DNA from: Saprospiraceae bacterium
GTDB lineage: Bacteria > Bacteroidota > Bacteroidia > Chitinophagales > Saprospiraceae
Length of the DNA stretch: 64,000 bases
NCBI GenBank assembly: GCA_020846655.1
Contig: JADLDL010000058.1
Span: forward strand, 1 to 64,000
Direction: 5' to 3'
Shown here one piece after another: positions 1-10,138 of this stretch. The notes beneath the pieces are model-generated. The model made no database searches, was not told where the DNA came from, and saw only the letters and a list, made by a program, of their open reading frames with translations. Positions within the stretch are counted from its first letter, which is position 1. Each line of letters starts with the position of its first letter. The translations under genes and the position numbers were made by a program.

Positions 1-2
1 TG

Positions 3-374
3 TGGAAAAACTGCCGGGCGGTCCCGCCCGAAAAAGCCAAAAGTTTTCTCTACACCGTGGCCAATAACCTGTTTCTCGACGATACGCGCCGGCAACAGGT
101 GCGCTTCCGTTTTTTACAACAAGCCGAAAATACGCCTGAAACCTATGCTGCTCCCGCCGATGCGGACCTGGAGGCCCGGGAAATGCAAGACCGACTCGAG
201 GCAGTACTGGCGCAATTGCCGGAACCACAGCGACTGGTTTTTCTAATGAACCGCGTTGAAAAATTGACCTATGTGGAGATTGCCGATGCACTGGGAATCA
301 GTGTAAAAACCGTTGAAAAACGGATGCACGGCGCCCTGATCGTCCTGAAAAACACGCTGCGGTTCGATGCCTGA
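3..374 (+). CDS. ECF RNA polymerase sigma factor (5' end outside window)
   Basis: This is an extracytoplasmic-function sigma factor that would direct RNA polymerase to a small regulon. The reading frame is open from base 3, so the gene begins upstream of the window; a GTG at 57 lies inside region 2 and is not the start. Upstream residues lead into 'SFLYTVANNLFLDDTRR', typical of late region 2. Region 4 follows, with 'LPEPQRLVFLMNRVEKLTY' and a helix-turn-helix around 'IADALGISVKTVEKRMHGA'. The next gene on the same strand, 77 bases downstream, is a FecR-type anti-sigma factor, so this is the FecI-like partner of that pair. The family is clear; the target genes are inferred, the best candidate being the STN-type TonB receptor at 10139. 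Confidence 0.9.
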   Translation, partial: WKNCRAVPPEKAKSFLYTVANNLFLDDTRRQQVRFRFLQQAENTPETYAAPADADLEAREMQDRLEAVLAQLPEPQRLVFLMNRVEKLTYVEIADALGISVKTVEKRMHGALIVLKNTLRFDA

Positions 375-398
375 AAAATACAACGACCCCAAAGCCCT

Positions 399-433
399 CG
401 AAATAGTAGGGGGAAACCCGGCTATTTCGTTTT
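399..433 (+). terminator. Hairpin with T-run between sigma gene and fecR
   Basis: CGAAATAG (399-406) pairs perfectly with CTATTTCG (422-429). An inner GGG/CCC can extend the stem, and TTTT follows at 430-433. It lies between the sigma stop and the fecR start, so it could act as a leaky terminator that sets the sigma to anti-sigma ratio. The pairing is seen; the function is inferred. Confidence 0.55.
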
Positions 434-451
434 ACACTCAGATAGCAACCA

Positions 452-1390
452 ATGGAAGATATTTACCAAGATGATACCTTGTTGGCGCGTTGGTTATGCG
501 GCGACTTGAGCGAAGCGGAACAGGAAGCCCTGGAGCGGCACCCTGATTTCCCGACGCTGCGCCGTATTGTGGAACTATCAGACCAGTTGGAATTGCCCGA
601 TCCAGCAGTTCAGGCCATGTGGGATCGGTTATCGCCCCAGCTGATGGCGCCCAAACCCGTAGTGCCGAAGCAGGATACCCGGCGCATTTGGCTGAGTTGG
701 GCTGTAGCGGCAGCAGCCGTGCTGGTGCTCGTCTTTTTTACCTGGACCTTGCTGCAATCCACTCGCAGCACGCCGGAAATGGCGGCTACCGCTATTGGCG
801 AACAAAAAACCGTTACCCTCCCCGACGGCTCTACCGTCCGGCTCAATGCCGTATCATCACTGGAAATTTTTACAAACAACTGGGCCAGTACCCGGAAAGT
901 ACACCTGATCGGAGAGGCCTTTTTTAAAGTGGAGAAAGGCATGGCGCCTTTTCTTGTAGAAACATCGGCGGGCTCTGTTTCCGTTTTAGGCACCAGTTTT
1001 ACGGTCATGCAACGGGGGGGCGCATTCGAGGTGGCCTGCTACACAGGGTTGGTACAAGCCTCTATCCCCAATGGCGAACAACAAGCCCTTCGTGAAGGCC
1101 AAAAAGCCGTCGCCCGAAACGGGCAGTGGCAGCCGGTCGGCGCACTGACCGATTCCTGGCCCAGCTGGATGCAGGGCGAAAGCCGGTTTGCGAATGCGCC
1201 CGTGTATGAAGTCCTGGCGGAGTTGCAACGACAATACCACGTTAAAATAAACGCCACCGGCACCGGGGGCCGCCGATTTAGCGGCGCTTTTGTGCACGGC
1301 GATCTGCCGCTGGCGTTGCGTATGGTTTGCGACCCGCTTGATTTGAAATATGAAATCCAGGGCAATACCGTTCGGATCTGGAAAGAATAA
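452..1390 (+). CDS. FecR family anti-sigma factor
   Basis: Inner-membrane anti-sigma factor of 312 residues that would hold the upstream ECF sigma factor inactive until a TonB-dependent receptor signals. The N-terminal cytoplasmic part (about 1-75) is acidic, as usual for the sigma-binding segment. One membrane helix follows at roughly 80-103 ('WAVAAAAVLVLVFFTWTLL'). The periplasmic FecR domain spans about 115-205 ('TVTLPDGSTVRLNAVSSLE', 'VLGTSFTV'), and an STN-like C-terminal domain (DUF4974 type) covers about 240-312. The ATG at 452 gives a complete family-length protein. The cognate receptor is not immediately downstream: an 8.6 kb gene on the other strand separates it from the receptor at 10139. 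Confidence 0.95.
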   Translation: MEDIYQDDTLLARWLCGDLSEAEQEALERHPDFPTLRRIVELSDQLELPDPAVQAMWDRLSPQLMAPKPVVPKQDTRRIWLSWAVAAAAVLVLVFFTWTLLQSTRSTPEMAATAIGEQKTVTLPDGSTVRLNAVSSLEIFTNNWASTRKVHLIGEAFFKVEKGMAPFLVETSAGSVSVLGTSFTVMQRGGAFEVACYTGLVQASIPNGEQQALREGQKAVARNGQWQPVGALTDSWPSWMQGESRFANAPVYEVLAELQRQYHVKINATGTGGRRFSGAFVHGDLPLALRMVCDPLDLKYEIQGNTVRIWKE

Positions 1391-1393
1391 AAA

Positions 1394-1427
1394 AAGTCCG
1401 CAAGAGACCTGATGCTCTTGCGGACTT
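1394..1427. terminator. Bidirectional intrinsic terminator between convergent genes
   Basis: A perfect 13-bp inverted repeat, AAGTCCGCAAGAG (1394-1406) and CTCTTGCGGACTT (1415-1427), has an 8-base loop. It sits in the 51-bp gap between the fecR stop and the stop of the giant gene on the other strand. An A-run on its left provides a U-tract for transcripts arriving on the minus strand. Confidence 0.85.
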
Positions 1428-1441
1428 GCTTGTTGAAACAG

Positions 1442-4400
1442 CTACCGTTTCAAAGTTACATCCCCTTCGTACAAGACTTCACGGCCGTCGATAACTTCGA
1501 TGACGGCAGACCAGCCAAATACGGCCGGGTTGAGCTCCTGTCCACGGTGCCGTCCATCCCAGCCATACGCCGGATTGTTCGGGTCAAAATTGTAATACTC
1601 GTATACCATCTCTCCCCAACGGGAGAACACCTGGAAGGATTTGATGGTTTTCACGCTTTTCGGGTCGGCATAAATGGTGAACACATCGTTTTCACCGTCG
1701 CTATCCGGCGAGAAAATATTGGGCACATACACATCCGCCCGTTTGTCGACCAGCAGGAGAATCGGCGCCGTTTCCTTGCAGCCGGCTTTACTGTAGACGG
1801 TGATCCGGTATAAGGTGGTCGACAGCGGCGAAGCCAGCGGGTTTAGGCAGGTGTCGCAGTCCAGCCCCGTAGCCGGAATCCAGTTGATGCTTTCTACCGA
1901 CGACAGGGGCAGGCTCAGTTGGGTGTTGATTTGATAGGAATCGCCCAATTGCAAAATCACCTGGGGGTCCAGCGAAAGTTGGAACAACTCCGGGGCATTC
2001 ACTACGGCATCCACGCTGGTAGAACATCCGTTGGCATCCTGTACCAAAATGGTATAGCTGCCTGGAACCAGGTTAACAAACAGGTTTTGCGTGGTGAAAT
2101 GCGCGCCGTTGTCGATGGAATACAAGATTGGAGGCGCCGCACCTATGACGGTGTCCACGATGATTCGGCCTTTGTCGCCTTCGCAATCCGGCTGATCCAC
2201 CTTAGCGGTAGCCACGGGGTCGTCAGGGGTGATGGAAATCTGATCCGAGTCGGTGCAGCCATTGCCGGGGTTCGTCACCAAAAGGGTATACGTGCCGGGT
2301 TCGTTGATCTGTGGTGTTGCGGTGTTCAGGCCGGTCACCAATTGTCCGTCGAACGTAGACCACTGGAACGTCAGGCCTGCAAGGCCCGTGGAGCCGCTGC
2401 CATCGAGGCTGGCGGTTTCGCCGTAACAAGCAATTTTAAATGGCGTTCCGGCATTCGCCACGGGGGCTGTCACATCGGCATTGACCTGAATATTGACCGA
2501 ATTCATACAATGATTGACCGGGTCTTCGCCCATCAGGAAATACACGCCGGGTGCTGTTACGGAAAGGCTGGAGCCCGTTCCCACAAAGGTCGTATCGGTG
2601 CCGTTTATGGTGGCCCAGGTAAACTGGATACCCGGGAAAGGCGAGCCGCCCGAAAGGTTGACAACATTGTTGACACAGGTGAGCAAACCGGCCGGGTTGA
2701 GGAACAACGGCGGGTAGGCGAGGTCCTCGTCAATTTCTACCAGCGCCGTATCCGAGCAGAAACTCAGGGTATCCAGGATTACAAATTCATACACACCGGG
2801 CACATCGATGGTAATGGTAGTGCCGCCGGCATAGACGTTGCCGTTGCTCAACCAAATGGTATTGGCATCCGAAGTGCCTTTAACATCGCCGGACAACACG
2901 ATCTGGCTGATTGTGCAATCCAGTACATCGCTGGGGTTGACCAGGATTTCGGCCTCGGGCTGGTTGGTAATGTCCAGCACCTGCACGACAACCGTATCCA
3001 GGCAGCCATTGGTGTTGATGATCAGGCGGTACACGCCGGCCGAAGTAGCCTGCACCTGGGCTTGGTTCGGGTTGCCGAGAATTGTTCCGTTGCCGGTACT
3101 CCAGGCAAAGGCCGAGCCCACCACATCCGAACTGCCACTCAGGCTCACTTGTGCAACAGCGCAGGAAAGCGATGCGGGCGTTGCCGCCGCTGCGGTGGGT
3201 TGTTCGTAAAATACGATGGGGGTGCCTGTCGATACTACCGTACAAAAATGGCTGAGGTTCACATTGCCGGAGCCATCGTTGTTGCCGGCTACTGCCGAAA
3301 TGTAGTACGTGGTGCCATAGTTCATGTTGGCCGGATCAAAACAAAAACCCGACTGATTGCTGCGCGCGATTTCATTCTGAATCTGTGCACCAGAACCCTC
3401 ATGCAACACAAACTGGAGCACATCATCCGGTTCCAGAAACTGCCCCAGGGTATTGTAGTTTGCCGTAAGGCAGCCAGTTCCGCACAACGCGAGCAGACTG
3501 TTTGACATGGCGCCCAGTTTGGTTTCGCAGTTGATAATGCTGATCGTGAACGCACAAATGCTGGTACAGCCGTTGGCATCCGTCACCGTCACGTCGTAGC
3601 TGCCTACTCCAAGGTTGTTGATGGAAAATACACCGGCGGCAAGTCCCGATTGCGTGCTCCCCGGCGTCCAATTGATCTGATAGGGCGCCACACCTCCCGA
3701 AATATCAATAGCCGCTGCGCCATCTGTGGCGCCAGGGAAACTGACATTGCTCGACTGGCTGCACGTCAGTTGGAGTTTGGAATTGGGTTGTTTGAGGGCA
3801 TAAGACTGGGTAGCCGTACAGCCCAAAGCATCCGTCACCGTGACGGCGTATGGTCCCGATACCAAGCCAAGCAAATCTTCCGAATTGCCCGTACCGACTG
3901 GCGACCATTGGTATTGGAACGGCGCCGTTCCGCCACTGACACTCACATCAATAGCCCCGGTTTTGTCACCAAAACAAAGAATATCGGTCAGCATACCGCT
4001 CAGTGAAACGGCTTTGATGTCGTTGTTTACCGTAAAAGTAGCCGTCGAGATGCAGGAGCCGCCGCCGTTTACCGTCACTGTATAATTGCCGGGCGCCAGG
4101 TCGGTGAGGTTGGCTGTTGTGGGCCCGCCAGACCAGGCGTACGTATACATCAGGGTACCCGGGCTGACCATCAGGTCGATGGCGCCATTGTTGATAATAC
4201 AAGAGGTGTTGGCCGTAGGCGAGCCGGTAATCGCAGGCAGAACCACATCCTCCGGTACGGTGTAGGCGCCGATCACCGTGCAACCGTTGGCGCCGGTTAC
4301 CGTCACCGAATACGTGCCGGGTACCACGCTGCCGAGGTCTTCGATTAGGGCGCCGGTGGACCAATTGAAGGTATACGGCGTAGTGGCACCGCTGATGCTG

Positions 4401-7400
4401 AGGTTCACTCCGCCGCTATTTTGACCGCAGAGGGCAGCAAAAATACTATCGGTGAGCATCGGCGCTTCGGCCACATTGTCGATAATAAAACTGGCCACAT
4501 TCGTGCAGGCGCCGCCGCCGTTGACGGTTACGGTATAGGTGCCCGGCGCCAGATTTCCGATATTTTGGCTCGTCTGGCTGCCCGACCAGTTGAAGGTATA
4601 GGACAAATTAGCCGGGCTGACGCTCAGGTTGATACTGCCGTCGTTGCTTACGCAAGAGGTGTTGGGCGAAGGAATACCGGAAATATCCGGGCTGACGACG
4701 TTTTCCGGCACATCCAGGGTTTTGATTGTCGAGCAGCCGTTGGCGCCGGTCACCGTCACGGTGTAGCTGCCGGAGGCAACACTGCTGATATCTTCCGTAT
4801 CGGCAGTATTGGACCAATCAAAGGTATAGGGTGTGGTACTGGAACTCACTGTGAGGTTGATGCCGCCACTGTTTTGGCCGCACAACGCGGGGGCGATACT
4901 TTCCGACAATTGAGGTGGCAGGGCCGTGTTGGCTACGTTGAAACTGGCGGTGTTGGTACAACTGCCACCGGCGCTGACCGTCACCGTGTAGGTGCCGGCA
5001 GGCACGGCACTGAGGTCTTCTGCTGCACCGGTATTGGACCACTGGTAGGTATAACTCAACCCGGAGCCCGGTGTTGTGGGGTTGACAACCAAATCGATCC
5101 CGCCTGTATTGGTGATGCACGAACCGTTGGGTACCGTTGTGCCCGCCAGTGAAAAGTTGATACTGTTGTCGGGCAGGGTAGCGGAAGTGGTAGCGGAGCA
5201 TCCATTGGCGCCGGTTACGGTGACCGTGTACGTGCCGGCCGACAGGCTACTCAGGTCTTCGCTGGTTTTGCCGCCCGTCCAGAGGAAAGTATACGGCGTG
5301 GCGCCACCCGTTACCTCCAGGTCAATAGAACCATTGGCGAGGGTGCAGAGCTCCGGCGACAGGGTTTGGCTGGTGAGGGGATAGGTTCGGCCATCGCTTA
5401 CAAAAAAGGTTGCGGATGCGGTGCAGGTGCCGGTTTCTGTTACAGAAACGGTATAGGTGCCATCGGGCAGTCCGGAAATATCTTCCGTGGTTGCCGTGGT
5501 GGACCACAAGTAGGTGTATGGACCCGCCGGTGTAACCGTGAGGTCAATAGCCCCGTTGTTGGTGACACAGTTGGTCACGGCTACCGTGGTGCCAGACAAA
5601 GCAAAAGTCGAGCTGTTGTTGGCTACACTCAGGGTGGTATCGGCGGTACAGCCATTGCCGGCCGTTACGGTCACGGTATAGGTGCCGGAAAGGATATTGT
5701 TCAGGTCTTCCGAGGTGGCCATGTTGGACCATGCAAATGAATAGGGCGTGGTGGCCCCGCTGACGCCCAGGTTGATACTGCCGTTGCTGTTGCCACAAAT
5801 AGCAGCCGTGACGGCGGCCGAAATGTCCGGGTTCGACGTATTGTTCGCTACGCTAAAATTGGCAGCCGCCGTACAGCCTACCCCGGCACTGACGGTTACG
5901 CTGTAGGTGCCTGAAGCCAGGTTGCTAAGGTCCTGTGAAGTAGCCGTCGTCGACCAGATATAGGTATATGCCCCCGCAGGTGTTACGGAAATATCTACGG
6001 CGCCGTTGACCATGCTGCACGAGGTGTTGGGCGTAGTGGTACCGGTGATATTCAGCACCACGTTGTTGTTGATGACCGAGGCCGTGGCGGTGGCGCTGCA
6101 ACCGAAAAAGTCGGTCACCGTCACGGTGTAAGTGCCGGGTACCAGGTTCGAAATGGTTGCTGTACTTGCCATATTGGACCACTTGTAGCTATACGGCGAA
6201 GTGCCCCCGCCGGCAACAGCCGTTGCTGCGCCGTTGCTTTGCCCGCAAATAGCCGGTGTGCCGGAAGTAGATACATTGGGAGGACCGGACAAGTCAAATA
6301 CATCATAGGTAGCCACCGCCGAACAGGTACCATAGGTCACGGTGACGGTATATACCCCGGCCGGCAGGTCGCTGATGTCCTGTGTTTTTTTGCCATTCGA
6401 CCAGGAATAGGTGTAGTTGTTTCCGGTTGGAAACAGGTCGATATCGATAAACCCGTTGGGTTGCGTACAAGAATAATTATCTGAAACCACCCCAAAAATT
6501 TCAATGGGCACTTGTTCTGCAGGTACGCTGATGAACGCGACTTCAGAACAACCTACCGATGTAGTGACGGTGACAGCGTAGTTTCCGGCAGGCAGGTTGC
6601 TAATATCCTGGGTCATTAAACCCGTCGACCATTTGTAGGTGTAGGGTGGGATGCCGCCGCTCACGCTCAGGTTGATGGACCCGTTGGAAAAACCACAGGT
6701 CGCCGAGGTGACTTCCAGATCCGGATAAGGCGTTTCCGATTCGTCGTCGACTGTAAATTCAGCAGTCTGGGTGCAGTTGCCACCGGCACTTACCGTGACA
6801 GTGTAGGTGCCCGGGGCAAGGTTGGTCAAAGTTTTGGCTGTGCTGCTGTTGGACCAGAGTACACTGAGGTTGCTCGGATTGAGCATCAGGGTGATGGAGC
6901 CGTTGTTTTGGACGCAGGAGGTCTTGGGCAAAACCGTTCCATCCACTGACACTGGAATATCTTCGTTGTTTAGCCCTACTGCATCTACGGCCGTACACCC
7001 ATTGGCGCCGGTAACCGTGACGAAATACACATCGGCCGGCACATTGTTCAGGTCTTGTGTCGTTTGACCACTCGACCACGAATACGTATAAGGCGGCACA
7101 CCGTTGAAAACGCTGAGGTTGATACTGCCGTTGCTCAGGCCACAGGTAGGATCTACCTGGGTAAAGGACAAATCGGGAGTGTTGGGATCATCCGGTACTG
7201 TAAACTCTGCTGTTTCAATACAGGCCCCTCCTCCATTTACCGTAACAGTATAGGTACCGGGAACCAAGCCATTAATATTTTGCGAGCTGGCATTGGTCGA
7301 CCACAAATACGTATAGGAACCTGCCGGCGTAACACTGATGGCAATGCTGCCGTTGCCACTCGTGGCATTGCACGTTGTATTAGAAATGACATTGCCATTG

Positions 7401-10018
7401 ATGTTGATGGCCGGGTTGTTGTTGGGCACATCAATATTGGCGGAAGTGGAGCAACCATTGGCACCCGTCACGGTGACGTCGTAACTGCCAGCCGGGATAT
7501 TGGTCAGGGTTTGCGTCGTGGGGCCGGTTGACCAGGCGTACGTGTACGGGGCCACCCCTCCTGCTACGGAAAGGCTGATGCTGCCGTTGTTCAGGTCGCA
7601 GGTAGAGGGGGTTATGTTGGGGTTAATATTCGGTGGGTTCGGATCGTCGTCAATGGTAAATTCTTCGGTCGCCGTGCAGGAGCCGCCGCCGCTTACCGTG
7701 ACGGTATAGGTGCCGGGCAACAAATTCGTCTGGTTTTGGGTGTTGATCCCGGTGGACCAGGTGTAGGTATACGTTCCGGATGGGCTTACCGAAATGGAAA
7801 TGCTGCCGTTGCCATTGCCGTTGCAGGTGGTGCTGGGGAGCGTATTGCCGTTGATGTTGATGGTTGGGTTGTTGTTCGGCACCTCGATGCTGACTACCGT
7901 CGAACAGCCGTTGGCCCCAGTTACCGTCAGTTCATAGCTGCCGGCCGGAATATTGGTCAGGCTTGGCGAGGATGGGCCGGTCGACCAGACATATGTATAA
8001 GGCGCTATTCCACCGGACACGGAAAGACTGATGCTACCGTTGTTCAGGTCGCAGGTGGAAGGGGTTACATTCGGGTTGACGTTGGGGGTATTAGGGTTAT
8101 CGTCGATGGTAAATTCGGCCGTATTGGTACAAGCGCCGCCAGCGCTCACCGTGACGGTATAGGTGCCGGGCGGCAAACTGGTTTGGTTTTGGGTGTTAAT
8201 TCCGGTGGACCAGGTTATGGTGTAGCTCCCGGGAGGGGTGATGGACAGAGAAATACTGCCGTTGCCCCCGATACAGGTAGTATTGGGAACTACCGTGCCG
8301 TTTAAGTTGATTGGCGGGTTGTTGTTATTAACCGTAATATCAGCCGTACTACTGCATCCATTAGCGCCCGTGACGGTTACTGTATAAGACCCTGCCGGAA
8401 TATTGCTGAGGTCTTCTGTGGTTTGACCGCCCGACCAGGCAAAAGTAAAGGGCGATACCCCGCCGGAAACACTAAGGTTGATGCTGCCGTTGTCCAATTC
8501 ACAAGTGGACGGCACCGTAGTGGCACTCAGGTTAGGCGTATTAGGCTGATCGGCCACCGTAAACTCCGCCGAGGCTGTACAACTGACTCCTGTGGTGACG
8601 GTTACGGTGTAGGTACCGGCTGGCAAGTTGGACTGGTCTTGGGTGGTTACACTGTTGGACCACTCATAGGTATAAGTGCCGGGAGGGGTGACTGTTATGT
8701 CAATACTACCATTGCCGCCGATACAAGTGGTATTGGCCTGCACGTTGCCCTGGATATTAATATTGACGGTATTGTCCAGTACGGTAGCCGTTTGCGTTTG
8801 AGTGCAACCATTGTTGTCGGTCACCGTCACGGTATAGGTACCGGCCGGTATATTGCTGAGGTCTTCAGATGTTTCCCCTCCCGACCAGCTGAACATGTAT
8901 GGCGTGGTGCCGCCACTCACGGTCAGGTTGACCGCGCCATTGCTCTGGCCGCAGGAAGCGTTGGTGACGGCCGTACTGGCGTTGATCGTCACCTGGTTGA
9001 TCGTGGTAGTACCCGAGACGGTGCCCACGCAGCCACCCGTGACGGTCGATACACTTTGCAGGGCGTAGGTACCCGGTTGGGTAACCATCAGGGTGTAGGG
9101 GTTGTCGCTGGTTTGAATCGCCGGTTGCGGGGCCCCATTTCGGGTGTACACAAATTGCCAGGGTCCTTCGCCGGTAAAGGTGACGGTGAGGTTCACTGGT
9201 GTAGACGAGCCGGCACAGAGCAAGCCTGTCCCGGAAAGTGTGGCCGTTGGTTTGGGGATAACCGTGATATCGTAACAGGAGGGCGTCAGGTTGGGGTAAC
9301 AGGCATTGGCCACGGTGACGCACAATTGAACCGGGCCGGAGGCCGTATTGCTCCAGTTGATCCCAATATTCGGGCCGCTGCCCGTGACGGTGCCCGCACT
9401 GGCCGGGTTAAGTGTCCAGTTGTAAATGGTGGCGCCAAGGGCTGGCGGAATAGAGTAGCTGGAACTGGTGCCGGCGCAAGGCATTACAGGGCCGGATACC
9501 GCTCCGGGGTCGGCTGGAGGCGCGCCCACCGTAGAACCGGAGACTACATCGATGGAATAATTGCACACGTTGCCGCCGCAGCCATCCAATACAAAATAGT
9601 AAATCTGGCCAATCACAAAATTATTGGCCGACAAGGTGAATGGATTTTCCGTGCAGGAACATTGCAGGTCCATGGCTACCCAAGGCGGGCCACAAGCCGC
9701 ATAAATACCACCTTGCAGGCCTTGTTGACCACCCGGGGAACAGTTGCTGGGCGTTACCACGATCGTTATGGACGTAGAACCGGCATAAAAGGCAAACCAC
9801 TCGTCGTTGTTCAATTGCCAGCCGGGGCAACCGGGGAAGTTTTGCGACGTATTGTTGTTGTTGATAGTCGCACAATACCCGTCTAGATTTTCACAAAGGA
9901 CGGGTGCTGTATTGCACGTATTACCAGGTTGAGGAAATCCGGGTGGTGGACATTGCGCCGATAAATGGCGAGCGCCAGCCAACAGAAAGATGGCCAGGAA
10001 AAGGTAGAAACTTTTCAT
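1442..10018 (-). CDS. Giant SprB-repeat surface protein with type IX secretion C-terminal domain
   Basis: Predicted secreted or cell-surface protein of 2858 residues. A signal peptide is visible ('MKSFYLFLAIFLLAGARHLSA'). A cysteine-containing N-terminal domain (about 22-165) and Ig/PKD-like segments (about 165-340) follow. Residues roughly 340-2140 are about 24 SprB-type repeats of about 75 residues ('CxxxNGSINLSVSGG..PYTY.WS', then 'LPAGTYTVTVTGANGC'). Later come further Ig/PKD-like domains. The last 90 or so residues are the gliding-motility/CHU C-terminal type ('VYVPNIFSPDSDGENDVFTI'), a known type IX (type B) sorting signal. SprB proteins are adhesins in gliding Bacteroidota, but whether this cell glides is not shown. 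The gene is convergent with fecR and divergent from the TonB receptor. Confidence 0.92.
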   Translation of the reverse strand: MKSFYLFLAIFLLAGARHLSAQCPPPGFPQPGNTCNTAPVLCENLDGYCATINNNNTSQNFPGCPGWQLNNDEWFAFYAGSTSITIVVTPSNCSPGGQQGLQGGIYAACGPPWVAMDLQCSCTENPFTLSANNFVIGQIYYFVLDGCGGNVCNYSIDVVSGSTVGAPPADPGAVSGPVMPCAGTSSSYSIPPALGATIYNWTLNPASAGTVTGSGPNIGINWSNTASGPVQLCVTVANACYPNLTPSCYDITVIPKPTATLSGTGLLCAGSSTPVNLTVTFTGEGPWQFVYTRNGAPQPAIQTSDNPYTLMVTQPGTYALQSVSTVTGGCVGTVSGTTTINQVTINASTAVTNASCGQSNGAVNLTVSGGTTPYMFSWSGGETSEDLSNIPAGTYTVTVTDNNGCTQTQTATVLDNTVNINIQGNVQANTTCIGGNGSIDITVTPPGTYTYEWSNSVTTQDQSNLPAGTYTVTVTTGVSCTASAEFTVADQPNTPNLSATTVPSTCELDNGSINLSVSGGVSPFTFAWSGGQTTEDLSNIPAGSYTVTVTGANGCSSTADITVNNNNPPINLNGTVVPNTTCIGGNGSISLSITPPGSYTITWSTGINTQNQTSLPPGTYTVTVSAGGACTNTAEFTIDDNPNTPNVNPNVTPSTCDLNNGSISLSVSGGIAPYTYVWSTGPSSPSLTNIPAGSYELTVTGANGCSTVVSIEVPNNNPTININGNTLPSTTCNGNGNGSISISVSPSGTYTYTWSTGINTQNQTNLLPGTYTVTVSGGGSCTATEEFTIDDDPNPPNINPNITPSTCDLNNGSISLSVAGGVAPYTYAWSTGPTTQTLTNIPAGSYDVTVTGANGCSTSANIDVPNNNPAININGNVISNTTCNATSGNGSIAISVTPAGSYTYLWSTNASSQNINGLVPGTYTVTVNGGGACIETAEFTVPDDPNTPDLSFTQVDPTCGLSNGSINLSVFNGVPPYTYSWSSGQTTQDLNNVPADVYFVTVTGANGCTAVDAVGLNNEDIPVSVDGTVLPKTSCVQNNGSITLMLNPSNLSVLWSNSSTAKTLTNLAPGTYTVTVSAGGNCTQTAEFTVDDESETPYPDLEVTSATCGFSNGSINLSVSGGIPPYTYKWSTGLMTQDISNLPAGNYAVTVTTSVGCSEVAFISVPAEQVPIEIFGVVSDNYSCTQPNGFIDIDLFPTGNNYTYSWSNGKKTQDISDLPAGVYTVTVTYGTCSAVATYDVFDLSGPPNVSTSGTPAICGQSNGAATAVAGGGTSPYSYKWSNMASTATISNLVPGTYTVTVTDFFGCSATATASVINNNVVLNITGTTTPNTSCSMVNGAVDISVTPAGAYTYIWSTTATSQDLSNLASGTYSVTVSAGVGCTAAANFSVANNTSNPDISAAVTAAICGNSNGSINLGVSGATTPYSFAWSNMATSEDLNNILSGTYTVTVTAGNGCTADTTLSVANNSSTFALSGTTVAVTNCVTNNGAIDLTVTPAGPYTYLWSTTATTEDISGLPDGTYTVSVTETGTCTASATFFVSDGRTYPLTSQTLSPELCTLANGSIDLEVTGGATPYTFLWTGGKTSEDLSSLSAGTYTVTVTGANGCSATTSATLPDNSINFSLAGTTVPNGSCITNTGGIDLVVNPTTPGSGLSYTYQWSNTGAAEDLSAVPAGTYTVTVSAGGSCTNTASFNVANTALPPQLSESIAPALCGQNSGGINLTVSSSTTPYTFDWSNTADTEDISSVASGSYTVTVTGANGCSTIKTLDVPENVVSPDISGIPSPNTSCVSNDGSINLSVSPANLSYTFNWSGSQTSQNIGNLAPGTYTVTVNGGGACTNVASFIIDNVAEAPMLTDSIFAALCGQNSGGVNLSISGATTPYTFNWSTGALIEDLGSVVPGTYSVTVTGANGCTVIGAYTVPEDVVLPAITGSPTANTSCIINNGAIDLMVSPGTLMYTYAWSGGPTTANLTDLAPGNYTVTVNGGGSCISTATFTVNNDIKAVSLSGMLTDILCFGDKTGAIDVSVSGGTAPFQYQWSPVGTGNSEDLLGLVSGPYAVTVTDALGCTATQSYALKQPNSKLQLTCSQSSNVSFPGATDGAAAIDISGGVAPYQINWTPGSTQSGLAAGVFSINNLGVGSYDVTVTDANGCTSICAFTISIINCETKLGAMSNSLLALCGTGCLTANYNTLGQFLEPDDVLQFVLHEGSGAQIQNEIARSNQSGFCFDPANMNYGTTYYISAVAGNNDGSGNVNLSHFCTVVSTGTPIVFYEQPTAAAATPASLSCAVAQVSLSGSSDVVGSAFAWSTGNGTILGNPNQAQVQATSAGVYRLIINTNGCLDTVVVQVLDITNQPEAEILVNPSDVLDCTISQIVLSGDVKGTSDANTIWLSNGNVYAGGTTITIDVPGVYEFVILDTLSFCSDTALVEIDEDLAYPPLFLNPAGLLTCVNNVVNLSGGSPFPGIQFTWATINGTDTTFVGTGSSLSVTAPGVYFLMGEDPVNHCMNSVNIQVNADVTAPVANAGTPFKIACYGETASLDGSGSTGLAGLTFQWSTFDGQLVTGLNTATPQINEPGTYTLLVTNPGNGCTDSDQISITPDDPVATAKVDQPDCEGDKGRIIVDTVIGAAPPILYSIDNGAHFTTQNLFVNLVPGSYTILVQDANGCSTSVDAVVNAPELFQLSLDPQVILQLGDSYQINTQLSLPLSSVESINWIPATGLDCDTCLNPLASPLSTTLYRITVYSKAGCKETAPILLLVDKRADVYVPNIFSPDSDGENDVFTIYADPKSVKTIKSFQVFSRWGEMVYEYYNFDPNNPAYGWDGRHRGQELNPAVFGWSAVIEVIDGREVLYEGDVTLKR
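3540..9000 (-). repeat. Block of about 24 SprB-type coding repeats in A/B pairs
   Basis: A unit of about 225 bp recurs through the gene. Type A units read '(A/S)TCG..NGSINLSVSGG.TPY', then '..VTVTGANGCS'. Type B units read 'NTTC..NGSI.ISVTPAG.YTY.WS', then '..VTVSAGG.CT..AEFTV'. A and B alternate for about 22 units, giving a higher-order unit of about 150 residues. The last two units, near 3540-4010, are degenerate. Borders are approximate. Confidence 0.85.
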
Positions 10019-10138
10019 GAGTAGAAGTAGACTTGAGTGTTTGAGCAGCAGGCGGGGTGCGCGAATATATTGCGAAATGTTAAAAATTAGTGTATTTATT
10101 TTGGCTTGGCAACGCTATAACCTAGGCCTGTTGCCAGA

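Noticed and set aside
1919..3505. 528-codon open frame antisense to the giant protein gene
   Set aside because: It mirrors a coding sequence with strong domain evidence; its peptide is rich in Gly, Arg and His with no domain, signal or family features.
3540..9000. CRISPR-like periodic repeats
   Set aside because: The 225-bp period falls in frame inside a protein-coding gene with conserved SprB residues; no spacers or cas genes.
8423..9886. 487-codon open frame antisense to the SprB repeats
   Set aside because: It is a by-product of repeated codons on the other strand; the product is low-complexity and has no recognisable motif.
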